Source: an uncultured Bacilli bacterium
Lineage (GTDB): Bacteria; Bacillota_I; Bacilli_A; RF39; UBA660
Reading direction: 5' to 3'
Length of the DNA stretch: 6,890 bases
Assembly: GCA_947584955.1 (NCBI GenBank)
Contig: CANPWS010000068.1
Span: forward strand, 1 to 6,890
A program made the translations under genes and the position numbers. The notes beneath the pieces are model-generated. The model was given only the letters and a program-made list of their open reading frames with translations, had not been told where the DNA came from and searched no databases. Below, one piece after another: positions 1 to 6,612 of the stretch. Positions within the stretch are counted from its first letter, which is position 1. Each line of letters starts with the position of its first letter.

Positions 1-1
1 A

Positions 2-28
2 TTAGGTGCTACACAAATTATTGGGTAA
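2..28 (+). CDS. C-terminal end of an unidentified + strand gene (partial)
   Basis: Reading from base 2 gives LGATQIIG followed by a TAA stop at 26-28. Codons are typical of the other genes here (GGT, GCT, ACA, ATT), and the stop overlaps the base of a hairpin followed by a T-run, as expected for the end of a gene. The rest lies left of the window and eight residues are too few to identify the protein. Frame 1 is also open from the edge to a TAA at 100-102, just before the second hairpin, but its peptide uses AGG, TGC and TGG and looks less protein-like. The frame choice is therefore tentative. Confidence 0.35.
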   Translation, partial: LGATQIIG

Positions 29-62
29 CACTCAACACTGCAATATTGAATGTTCCTTTTTT
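24..62 (+). terminator. Intrinsic terminator of the gene ending at the left edge
   Basis: The arms are 24-35 and 46-56 (AACACTCAA against TTGAATGTT, plus a GG/CC clamp at the base). They have one bulged T and one C/A mismatch, a 10-nt loop, and then six T at 57-62 and further T-rich sequence. It follows the TAA at 26-28 directly. The stem is imperfect, so it is moderate rather than strong. Confidence 0.5.
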
Positions 63-100
63 ATTTTATGCAAATTTATTTGACAAATACATCATAACAT

Positions 101-128
101 AAAAACGTGCTTTTATCAAGTACGTTTT
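101..128. terminator. Bidirectional-type hairpin, probable terminator of ssrA
   Basis: Arms 102-112 (AAAACGTGCTT) and 118-128 (AAGTACGTTTT) pair over 11 positions around a 5-nt loop. One pair is G-U if read on the + strand and an A/C mismatch on the minus strand. The A-tract on one side and T-tract on the other let it work in both directions: on the minus strand the stem ends in TTTTT, 38 nt past the tmRNA 3' end. On the + strand it is followed by CTATTTTT and could back up the terminator at 24-62. Confidence 0.55.
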
Positions 129-165
129 CTATTTTTACTCGAATTTTCCGAGTTTGGTATCAATC

Positions 166-529
166 TGGTGGAGGTGAGGGGAGTCGAACCCCTGTCCGAA
201 AATATCTTAATTTGAGCTTCTACAAGTTTATTTAGTTAATATTTATTCAAAAATATATATGTTAACTAACAAATTTAATATATTTTCTAGTTTAGAATAT
301 TATTCATTGTGAGTCCTAAACAATAAACACAATATAGCTTGTTTTATAAGTCCTATTTACTACTCACAAGCAAAGTAATAATAGAACCTGTTGCTGCTAA
401 TTATTAAGCATATGCAACAGCATTTTTGTAGCTGTTTCCAGTTATATTTAATTTTCCCTTTAACGTAAGGTATGATAACGACTTGCGACTCAATCAATAA
501 TACTCCCGTCGAAGCCAAAAGGCACCCCC
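166..529 (-). ncRNA. ssrA: Transfer-messenger RNA (tmRNA)
   Basis: This is tmRNA, which with SmpB rescues stalled ribosomes and tags the unfinished protein. The 5' end (529 downward) reads GGGGGTGCC, then the conserved GGCTTCGACGGG. The 3' end has a T arm with stem AGGGG/CCCCT and loop TTCGACT, and finishes in an encoded CCA at 168-166. The acceptor stem pairs GGGGGUG with CACCUCC and includes the G3-U70 wobble recognised by alanyl-tRNA synthetase. Helix H5 is visible as CTGTTGC (420-414) pairing with GCAACAG (394-388), with the tag stop codons in its loop. The length of 364 nt is normal for a one-piece tmRNA. It has its own consensus promoter and a probable terminator, so it is a stand-alone unit. 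The smpB gene is not in the window. Confidence 0.97.
401..439 (-). other. tmRNA proteolysis-tag reading frame
   Basis: The resume codon is GGA at 439-437, by alignment to the Bacillus subtilis context where ATAACTGGC precedes the tag GKTNSFNQNVALAA. The frame gives GNSYKNAVAYA and then tandem TAA TAA stops at 406-401 in the loop of helix H5. With the Ala carried by the tmRNA itself, the tag is AGNSYKNAVAYA. It ends in -AYA instead of the usual -LAA. Confidence 0.85.
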
Positions 530-542
530 ATTTGGTAAATAA

Positions 543-571
543 ATTATAACATTTAAATAATAATCTGTCAA
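543..571 (-). promoter_or_regulatory. Perfect consensus sigma-A promoter of ssrA
   Basis: On the minus strand the -35 box is TTGACA (571-566), followed by a 17-nt spacer and the -10 box TATAAT (548-543). All 12 consensus bases match. Transcription should start near 536, giving a leader of only about 7 nt before the mature tmRNA 5' end at 529. This fits a highly expressed RNA gene. Confidence 0.92.
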
Positions 572-582
572 TTTAAGTAATA

Positions 583-612
583 TAAAAAGTATTAACAAAA
601 ATTGTTAATACT
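583..612 (-). terminator. Terminator of the two-component operon
   Basis: A perfect 11-bp inverted repeat: 612-602 AGTATTAACAA and 598-588 TTGTTAATACT with a 3-nt loop. On the minus strand it is followed by T residues at 587-584. The first base of the stem is the last base of the sensor-kinase TGA stop. The stem has only two G-C pairs, so it may leak toward ssrA. Confidence 0.75.
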
Positions 613-1880
613 CATTTGATAATAAATTTTACACCGTTTTTAACGTTTTCAATTGTAATATCATATTCTAAAAATTGGAGTGTCTTTTTAACAATTGATA
701 GTCCATAGCCAAATATACCTTTAATACCTTTTTCATAAGGCGTAAATATACTATTTAGTATTTTAGCATCAATATTTGGACCATCATTATAAAATGTAAT
801 TTTGTTATTTTTAATTGTAATTTTTACTGTCTTATCAGCATATCTAATAAAATTGTTCAAAATATTATCAATTATTGCTTCCCACATATCACTGCTTCCA
901 CGAAAGACTGTATTGTTATCCATTTCTAAAATGAATTTAACATCAGAACGTGCAATTTTAAACTTTTCCACAGAACTGTTGATAATTTCTTTTATATCGT
1001 ATTTAACATTTAAATTTTCTTTTTGTTCTTTAATATAATTTAATTTATTTAAATATAATAAGGAGTGAACTTTGATTTCTAATTTATTTAATTGCTCTTT
1101 AATTATTTCGAGAGATTTTTCTTTTGTTTCAATACCATCTTCACTAGCTTCAATATAGGATTTCATGACTGTTATAGGAGTTTTAAAGTCATGTGAAATA
1201 TTTTGATACATTTGATTTTTATATAGTTCATTTTCTTTTAAATAAGTTCTCATATTTGCAAGAGCCAAATCTAAAGTATAAAGTTCGTCATCATAACTAT
1301 CATTTACTTCATGATTATATGAATCATTATCAATATTATCAATTTTTTCTTTTAATTTTTTAATTCTATTTACTAGTTTTTTAGACCAAGCAAGTATTAT
1401 CAATGAAACAATAGCAAAAGTAATACCAACAATTATTAAAATAACTAAAAAAATATTCCTTTTCATATCTAAAATATATTTATCATTAGTTATTGCTATT
1501 TTAATTCCATTTTGAGTGTCTACTTTATAATAATAATATGTGAATTGATTAAATTTGATTTTTCCGTAATCATTTTTAATTTTACTAATAATAGTGTTTA
1601 AGTTTTCTAATTTAATAATTGATTTAAGATTTTCAGAAATAGTAATATTTTCTGTACTATCATTGATATAAATGAATGCTACTTCACTATTTAACTTATC
1701 ACTTATATCATAAGCACTTTCCAGAAAATTAAGTGGCTCTTTTAAATAATTATATAAATTTTCTTCATATATTGGTAATAGGGTTTTAGGAAGGATTATA
1801 CCAAGTGATATTACAATTATACTTACAATTAATATAAAAATATATAATAATTGTTCAGTTAATGAAAATTTATTTTTCAT
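612..1880 (-). CDS. Membrane sensor histidine kinase
   Basis: Sensor kinase (422 aa) that should autophosphorylate on histidine and pass the phosphate to the regulator encoded just upstream. Helix TM1 (about 11-30) and TM2 (about 143-164) flank an extracytoplasmic sensor region of about 110 residues with no motif I recognise. A HAMP-like linker follows (about 165-215). The dimerisation helix has NISHDFKTPI with the phospho-acceptor H230. The ATP-binding domain shows the N box NILNNFIRYA (N343), G1 NDGP (D366, G367), an F-box region IFTPYEKG (F379) and G2 FGYGLS (390-395), so all catalytic elements are present. The SHDFKTP form, with Asp after the His, is common in Firmicute kinases. The start ATG overlaps the regulator's TGA (ATGA) and has only a weak Shine-Dalgarno, which suggests translational coupling. 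The stop merges into the terminator. The signal sensed cannot be deduced. Confidence 0.93.
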   Translation of the reverse strand: MKNKFSLTEQLLYIFILIVSIIVISLGIILPKTLLPIYEENLYNYLKEPLNFLESAYDISDKLNSEVAFIYINDSTENITISENLKSIIKLENLNTIISKIKNDYGKIKFNQFTYYYYKVDTQNGIKIAITNDKYILDMKRNIFLVILIIVGITFAIVSLIILAWSKKLVNRIKKLKEKIDNIDNDSYNHEVNDSYDDELYTLDLALANMRTYLKENELYKNQMYQNISHDFKTPITVMKSYIEASEDGIETKEKSLEIIKEQLNKLEIKVHSLLYLNKLNYIKEQKENLNVKYDIKEIINSSVEKFKIARSDVKFILEMDNNTVFRGSSDMWEAIIDNILNNFIRYADKTVKITIKNNKITFYNDGPNIDAKILNSIFTPYEKGIKGIFGYGLSIVKKTLQFLEYDITIENVKNGVKFIIK

Positions 1881-2533
1881 GTTAATCTATATCCGAATCC
1901 ATAAATAGTATTTATATTAAGTTTAGGCATCTTTTTTCTAAGCCTTCTGACTAAGTCATCAACAACTCTATCATTACCAAAATAATTTTGTCCCCAAATA
2001 TTATTTAGGATATCGTCTCTTGAGAATTGTTTATTTTTATTTATAATAAACATATGAAGTAAGTCAAATTCTAATGTAGTTAAATTAATTTCTTTATCAT
2101 TATCTAAAACAATTCTTTTGTCAACATCAATTAAATAGTTACCGTATATAAGCTTTTGAATATCTTTCGAATAGACTCTTTTAATTATGTTGTTTACACG
2201 TAAGACTAACTCTTTAGGTGAATATGGTTTGGTAATATAATCATCACTTCCTAGTTCTAATCCAATAATCTTATCTAAATCTTTATCTCTTGCTGAAGTA
2301 AATATAACAGGAATATCACTATTTAATGCTCTTATTTTTTTAATAATATCATATCCACTTATGTCATCTTTTAACATAATATCTAAAATCCATAAATTAA
2401 TACTATCATCAATATTATTAATTGCATCTATTCCTTTTGTATAACTTACAACTTCATAATTGTTTTTTTCTAAATAAGCTTTAATTAAATTATTTAAGTC
2501 TACTTCATCTTCGACTAAGGCTATTTTATACAT
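1877..2533 (-). CDS. OmpR/PhoB-family response regulator
   Basis: DNA-binding response regulator (218 aa, normal for the family), partner of the downstream kinase. The receiver domain (1-118) has acidic-pocket residues E8 and D9, phospho-acceptor D51 in ILDIMLK, switch residue T79 (FTS) and the conserved K102 in TKPY. The C-terminal winged helix (about 127-218) includes LTTLEFDLL, the recognition-helix region DRVVDDLVRRLRKKM and the closing wing hairpin IYGFGYRLT, all typical of OmpR-type regulators. The start at 2533 has GGTGGTGAT six nt upstream. The gene is first in the operon and overlaps the kinase by 4 nt. It is transcribed away from the calcium-pump operon, and the shared 217-bp gap could hold its binding sites. 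Its targets are not known. Confidence 0.95.
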   Translation of the reverse strand: MYKIALVEDEVDLNNLIKAYLEKNNYEVVSYTKGIDAINNIDDSINLWILDIMLKDDISGYDIIKKIRALNSDIPVIFTSARDKDLDKIIGLELGSDDYITKPYSPKELVLRVNNIIKRVYSKDIQKLIYGNYLIDVDKRIVLDNDKEINLTTLEFDLLHMFIINKNKQFSRDDILNNIWGQNYFGNDRVVDDLVRRLRKKMPKLNINTIYGFGYRLT

Positions 2534-2570
2534 AATATCACCACCATATTTAGTATATCACTTTTTAATT

Positions 2571-2591
2571 TTAATTTCTATTTTTATTCAT
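2571..2591 (-). CDS. Possible leader peptide MNKNRN before the response regulator
   Basis: On the minus strand, an excellent Shine-Dalgarno (GGAGGTGAT, within 2602-2593) sits just before ATG 2591-2589. It opens a six-codon ORF, MNKNRN, ending in TAA at 2573-2571, 37 nt upstream of the regulator ATG. Its ribosome site is better than the regulator's own. It could be a regulatory upstream ORF, or the relic of a duplicated initiation region, since the two start sites are near copies. A peptide this short gives no coding statistics. Confidence 0.3.
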   Translation of the reverse strand: MNKNRN

Positions 2592-2660
2592 ATATCACCT
2601 CCATTGATATTTATAATATTAAACTATAAAAGTAGAATAATTATCGTATAAATATGTGAA

Positions 2661-2689
2661 ATTATGTAATAAATAATTTTCTAAGTAAA
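2661..2689 (-). promoter_or_regulatory. Candidate promoter of the two-component operon
   Basis: On the minus strand, TTTACT (2689-2684), a 17-nt spacer and CATAAT (2666-2661). This matches four of six and five of six consensus bases. The 5' UTR would be about 120 nt and include the leader ORF. Other AT-rich hexamers closer to the gene (for example TATTAT near 2619) cannot be excluded. Confidence 0.3.
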
Positions 2690-2713
2690 TTAAATATAAA
2701 AAAATACCATTAA

Positions 2714-2743
2714 TATGTTATAATACTAAATAGTAGGGAGGGG
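2714..2743 (+). promoter_or_regulatory. Extended -10 promoter and ribosome site of the pump-exchanger operon
   Basis: TATGTTATAAT at 2714-2724 is a full Gram-positive extended -10 (TRTG, one base, then TATAAT). No recognisable -35 box lies 16-18 nt upstream, as is common for this promoter type. The start would be near 2731, giving a leader of about 20 nt that contains the Shine-Dalgarno GGGAGGGG (2736-2743), seven nt before ATG 2751. The ATG at 2744 lies too close to the Shine-Dalgarno and opens a six-codon dead end. Confidence 0.75.
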
Positions 2744-2750
2744 ATGTTAA

Positions 2751-5285
2751 ATGAAGATTTATGAATGTATGGATAAGGATGAATTAATAAAAGAATTTAA
2801 TTCTGATTATTCAGGACTTAGTAATAAAGAAGCAAATAAAAGATTAGAACAATATGGTAAAAATTTACTTCCTAAAGGAAAGAAAAGAAGTACTATTAAT
2901 GTATTTTTTAGTCAGTTTAATAATGCTATTACAATTATTATGGTTATTGTTTGTATTTTTTCTTTTTCAGTAAATGAAGTAGTTGATGGTGTTGCTATAA
3001 TTTTTATTATTTTAATTGATGTAATTTTAGGTACTGTTCAAGAAGTAAAAGCTGAAAAGAGTGTTGAAGCTCTTACTAATATGATTAAAGTAAAAACAAA
3101 AGTAATTAGAAATAATAAAGAAGAAACAATCGATTCTGATAATGTTGTAGTAGGAGATATTATTTTATTAGAATCTGGAGATAAAATAAGTGCAGATGCT
3201 AGAATTATAGAGTCATCTAATCTTACTGTTAATGAATCTACTTTAACAGGTGAATCTAATGCATGTAATAAAAATAGTAAAGTCTTAAAAGAAAAACTTG
3301 CAATTAGTGATACTAAAAATATGGTTTATGCCGGTACTAACGTAATGACTGGTAGAGCAAAATGTATTGTTGTTAAAACTGCTGGTAATACAGAAATAGG
3401 AAAAATAGCTACTAAAGTAATAGATTCTAAAGAAGCCGATTCTCCTCTTACAATTAGAATGAATAAATTTACTAAGCAAATTAGCGTTTTAATTGTCATT
3501 GTTTCTATTATAATTGCTATTCTTTTATTAATTAAAGGTGAAAATATTAAAGATATGTTTTTATCTGTTGTTGCTTTATCTGTTTCTGCAATGCCTGAAG
3601 GTCTTCCTTTAGCGCTTACATTAGCTCTTACAATTGGTGCTAATAGAATGTCTAAAAGAAATGTAATTGTAAAGAAATTAAACTCTGTTGAAAGCCTTGG
3701 TAGTTGTACTGTTATTGCTAGTGATAAGACAGGAACACTTACTGTTAATGAACAAACATTAAAGAAAATTATTTTTGCAGATGACAAATTCTGTGAAGTA
3801 TCTGGTATTGGATATAATGATGAAGGAAAGCTTTCAGGTGATAATATAGATCTTGCTTGTAAACTTGCAAAATATGGATTAATTAATAATGAAGCAGGTC
3901 TTACAAAAGAAGATAAAAATACTTGGGTAAGTTATGGAGATTCAATTGATATTGCTTTTATTGCTTTTGCTAAGAAAAGTAAAATTGATATTTCATATAT
4001 AGAAAAAAAAGGCAGTATACCTTATGAATCGGAAAATAAATTTTCTGCAGTTTATTATAAAGAAGATGGAAAAATAAAATGTACAGTTAAAGGATCATGT
4101 GAAGTTGTTCTTGATTTTTGCGATAAGATGCATATAAGCTCTTCGGTAAAAACAATTAACAAAGAAAAAATTTTAAAGCAAAATGATAGTCTTGCTAAAG
4201 AAGGATATAGAGTAATTGCAGTAGCAGAAGGAGAGTGTCCTAATTTTAAAGAAAAGGAAAGCTATTTAAAAAAAGATATTCCTCCACTTACATTTGTAGG
4301 ACTTGCTGCTTTTATTGATCCAGTTAGAAAAGAAGTAAAAAAATCAATAAGTAATTGTATTTCTTCTGGAATAAAAGTTGTTATGATAACAGGTGATCAT
4401 CCACTTACTGCTTTTTCAATTGCTAAAAAATTAGATTTAGCTGAAGACTTTGAAAATGTTACAACAGGAACTGATATAGATAAATATTATTTAATGGGTG
4501 AGGAAGTTTTTGATGAATTTATTAAAAGTAAAACTGTCTTTTCAAGAGTTACTCCTCTTCAAAAATTAGAAATAATTGAATCATATAAAAGACAAGGAGA
4601 ATATGTAGCAGTTACTGGTGATGGAGTAAATGATGCTCCCGCTTTGAAAAGTGCTAATATTGGTATTGCTATGGGAAGTGGAACAGATGTTGCTAAAGAA
4701 ACAAGTAGTATGATTATTGTTGATGATAATTTTATGTCAATTGTTTCAGCAGTTGAGGAAGGAAAAAATGCTTATGCCAATATTCAGTTATTATGGCTTA
4801 ATATTGTTACAGATGGTTTACAAGATTTAGCACTTTCATTTGAAAAAGAGCCAGTTATGGGAAAGATAAGAAAGCCAAATGATAAACTTTTTGATAGTCT
4901 TTTAGTGGAAGAAACTTTAATTTCTGGTCTTTCAATAGGCATTATAGTCTTTAGTGTATTTTATATACTAATTAAAAAAATAAATATGGATGTTGTAACT
5001 GCAAGAGGATATATTATGGCACTTATGGTGCTTATGCAAAATATTCATGTTTTAAATTGTCGAAGTGAGACATTAAGTATTTTTAAAAATCCATTTAGAA
5101 ATAATTATTTAGTTATTTTTAGTATATTTGGTTCTATCTTATTACAAATTATAGTTATGGAAGTAGATTTTTTAAGTAATTTTTTGCAAACAGTAGCTAT
5201 TCCGTTTAATGATCTTTTAATACTTATTGCAATAAGTCTTCCAATACTTATAATTATGGAAATATTTAAAGAAATAAAAAGGTGA
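2751..5285 (+). CDS. P2-type cation (calcium-like) ATPase lacking helix M5
   Basis: ATP-driven cation pump of the SERCA/PMR1-like P2 group (844 aa), expected in the cytoplasmic membrane and probably exporting Ca2+. It has an N-terminal cation-ATPase domain (about 1-50), then M1-M2 (about 55-100). The A domain has TGES (166-169). M3-M4 (about 243-292) carry PEGLP (282-286), where E283 matches the Ca2+ ligand E309 of SERCA. Next come DKTGTLT with phospho-acceptor D325, the nucleotide-site motif KGSCE (447-451), DPVR (523-526), TGDH (547-550) and TGDGVNDAP (622-630). M6 keeps N684, T687 and D688 (NIVTD), and M7-M10 lie within about 717-843. The oddity is at 675-680: YANI runs straight into QLLWLN, so M5 and its loop, about 30-35 residues in relatives, are absent in frame. 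The cytoplasmic machinery is otherwise complete. The stop overlaps the exchanger's Shine-Dalgarno. Family assignment is secure; transport activity is doubtful. Confidence 0.93.
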   Translation: MKIYECMDKDELIKEFNSDYSGLSNKEANKRLEQYGKNLLPKGKKRSTINVFFSQFNNAITIIMVIVCIFSFSVNEVVDGVAIIFIILIDVILGTVQEVKAEKSVEALTNMIKVKTKVIRNNKEETIDSDNVVVGDIILLESGDKISADARIIESSNLTVNESTLTGESNACNKNSKVLKEKLAISDTKNMVYAGTNVMTGRAKCIVVKTAGNTEIGKIATKVIDSKEADSPLTIRMNKFTKQISVLIVIVSIIIAILLLIKGENIKDMFLSVVALSVSAMPEGLPLALTLALTIGANRMSKRNVIVKKLNSVESLGSCTVIASDKTGTLTVNEQTLKKIIFADDKFCEVSGIGYNDEGKLSGDNIDLACKLAKYGLINNEAGLTKEDKNTWVSYGDSIDIAFIAFAKKSKIDISYIEKKGSIPYESENKFSAVYYKEDGKIKCTVKGSCEVVLDFCDKMHISSSVKTINKEKILKQNDSLAKEGYRVIAVAEGECPNFKEKESYLKKDIPPLTFVGLAAFIDPVRKEVKKSISNCISSGIKVVMITGDHPLTAFSIAKKLDLAEDFENVTTGTDIDKYYLMGEEVFDEFIKSKTVFSRVTPLQKLEIIESYKRQGEYVAVTGDGVNDAPALKSANIGIAMGSGTDVAKETSSMIIVDDNFMSIVSAVEEGKNAYANIQLLWLNIVTDGLQDLALSFEKEPVMGKIRKPNDKLFDSLLVEETLISGLSIGIIVFSVFYILIKKINMDVVTARGYIMALMVLMQNIHVLNCRSETLSIFKNPFRNNYLVIFSIFGSILLQIIVMEVDFLSNFLQTVAIPFNDLLILIAISLPILIIMEIFKEIKR

Positions 5286-5289
5286 TATA

Positions 5290-6234
5290 ATGGAATATTT
5301 ATTATTAATTGTTGGTTTTATTTTAATTGTAAATTTTTCAGATGTTTTAGTCGATGCAGCTTGTTCTGTTGCTAATAGTCTAAAAATTCCTAAAATAGTA
5401 ATTGCACTTACAATTGTTGCATTTGGAACTTGTGCTCCAGAGATTGCTATTTCATTTAATAGTGTAATTAATAATAATGGAAGTATGGCTATTGCTAATG
5501 TTGCAGGAAGTTGTATTATTAATACTCTTATGATAGTTGGTATTGCTGCCATTATAAGTCCTATAAAGGTAAAAAATGATACAATTAATAAAGAAATGCC
5601 ATTACTTTGTCTTATATCATTAATATTTTCAATTTTAGTTGTAGATAGTGCATTTATTGATTTTTTACCAAATACTATTACTAGGTTTGATAGTATTATA
5701 TTACTTCTTTTATTTATGATTTTTGTATTTTATTTATATAATATTGTTAAATTAAATAAAAATAAGAATAAAGAAAAACCTAAATATGGTATAATTAAAG
5801 CAATATTTTTATTAATTATTAGTATTATTGTAGTAGGCTATAGTAGTGATTTAATAGTTGATAATGCTGTTATAATTGCAGAAAATCTTAATATTAGTCA
5901 TAAAATAATTACAATGGTTGTAATTGTAATTGGTACTAGTTTGCCAGAATTTACTATGACTATAAGAAGTGCTAAAAAACATGAATTTGATATTGCTTTA
6001 GGTAATATAATTGGTACTAATATATTTAATATATGTATTGTTTTAGGTCTACCAGTTATGATATTCGGTGATGTACAGATCCAAGACTTTGGAATAATAG
6101 ATTTTGCTACGGTTTTTGCTTCTAGTGTTATTCTATATTTCTTTGCTAAAACAGATAATAAATTAAACAAAACTGAAGGTATTATTATGTTTTTAGTATT
6201 TATTTGTTACTATGCATATATACTTACTGCTTAA
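5290..6234 (+). CDS. CaCA-family cation/Ca2+ exchanger (YrbG-like)
   Basis: Integral membrane antiporter (314 aa, normal length) of the Ca2+/cation antiporter superfamily, probably exchanging Na+ or H+ for Ca2+. The protein has two inverted halves, each with an alpha repeat. Repeat 1 has GTCAPE (46-51) and NVAGSCIIN (70-78). Repeat 2 has GTSLPE (215-220) and GNIIGTNIFN (238-247). The key acidic residues E51 and E220 and the Asn residues N78 and N247 are present. Repeat 1 deviates: Cys replaces Ser in GTS and Cys replaces Asn in GSN. A Lys-rich cytoplasmic linker (about 154-166) separates the halves. The start ATG lies four nt after the pump's TGA, and its Shine-Dalgarno AGGTGA includes that stop codon, so the two are translated as a coupled pair. 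Ion specificity cannot be read from sequence. Confidence 0.92.
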   Translation: MEYLLLIVGFILIVNFSDVLVDAACSVANSLKIPKIVIALTIVAFGTCAPEIAISFNSVINNNGSMAIANVAGSCIINTLMIVGIAAIISPIKVKNDTINKEMPLLCLISLIFSILVVDSAFIDFLPNTITRFDSIILLLLFMIFVFYLYNIVKLNKNKNKEKPKYGIIKAIFLLIISIIVVGYSSDLIVDNAVIIAENLNISHKIITMVVIVIGTSLPEFTMTIRSAKKHEFDIALGNIIGTNIFNICIVLGLPVMIFGDVQIQDFGIIDFATVFASSVILYFFAKTDNKLNKTEGIIMFLVFICYYAYILTA

Positions 6235-6255
6235 GAAAATTCTTAAGTTTTTTTT
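6230..6255 (+). terminator. Terminator of the pump-exchanger operon
   Basis: Arms 6230-6237 (CTTAAGAA) and 6240-6247 (TTCTTAAG) form a stem of 7-8 bp with a tight loop, followed by eight T (6248-6255). The exchanger's TAA stop lies inside the left arm. On the minus strand no T-run follows the hairpin, so it should not stop the convergent gene. Confidence 0.85.
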
Positions 6256-6607
6256 ATGGTAATTCTGGAGTAATAAAATCTGTTTCATTTATACTAAAAT
6301 ATATTAATAAAATAGCACCCACTACTATAAAAACATTACCAAGTAATTTTAGTTCATACAAGTTAACATCTTTGTTTTTTTCTTTTGCTTCTTTTATTTC
6401 ATCATAAGTATCAAATACAAAATAAATATATACTATAATTGAAATAGCTGCGGTTGTAATAAAAATTTTTTTGGCATTTTTATTTCCTTTTTTACCTTCT
6501 AAAATAGATTTTCTTTCTAATTCATCTCCAAATATATTAGCAATACTAAGTGCTATAAAGAGAACCCATATCCACTCATCTATTGTTATTTCATTTATCT
6601 CGTCCAT
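6254..6607 (-). CDS. Small three-helix membrane protein of unknown function
   Basis: A 117-aa protein I do not recognise. It has three likely membrane helices at about 12-27 (WIWVLFIALSIANIF), 47-66 and 88-105. Between the first two is a basic stretch (about 30-46, rich in Lys), and between the second and third a highly charged, Glu/Lys-rich segment (about 67-86, probably helical). By the positive-inside rule the basic stretch should be cytoplasmic. The N-terminus is acidic. Codon use matches its neighbours and the hydrophobic/charged layout is clean, so it is probably real. No Shine-Dalgarno is visible before ATG 6607, and no other ATG, GTG or TTG start lies between it and the in-frame TAA upstream. 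The stop at 6254 falls in the T-run of the convergent exchanger terminator, and no terminator of its own is visible. Confidence 0.75.
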   Translation of the reverse strand: MDEINEITIDEWIWVLFIALSIANIFGDELERKSILEGKKGNKNAKKIFITTAAISIIVYIYFVFDTYDEIKEAKEKNKDVNLYELKLLGNVFIVVGAILLIYFSINETDFITPELP

Positions 6608-6612
6608 AATAA

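Noticed and set aside
80..85. Perfect TTGACA on the + strand
   Set aside because: No acceptable -10 box lies 15-19 nt downstream; position 103 onward is the terminator stem.
137..153. Hairpin ACTCG/CGAGT between the tmRNA 3' end and its terminator
   Set aside because: Only 5 bp with a 7-nt loop and no T-run in either direction; probably chance or a minor trailer stem.
802..1038. 78-codon + strand ORF inside the sensor kinase
   Set aside because: Antisense to the conserved kinase ATPase domain, no ribosome site, composition is the complement of the real gene.
2744..2764. Alternative start ATG just after the pump Shine-Dalgarno
   Set aside because: It abuts the Shine-Dalgarno, is out of frame with the pump and stops after six codons.
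3285..3787. Minus-strand ORFs (64 and 153 codons) inside the P-type ATPase
   Set aside because: They lie opposite well-conserved A-domain and M3-M4 to phosphorylation-site sequence and show no motifs of their own.
5217..5552. Minus-strand 111-codon ORF across the pump-exchanger junction
   Set aside because: Shadow of two confirmed genes; hydrophobic residues only mirror the membrane helices encoded on the other strand.
6204..6407. Short + strand ORF after the exchanger
   Set aside because: It crosses the operon terminator, has no ribosome site and is antisense to the small membrane protein.
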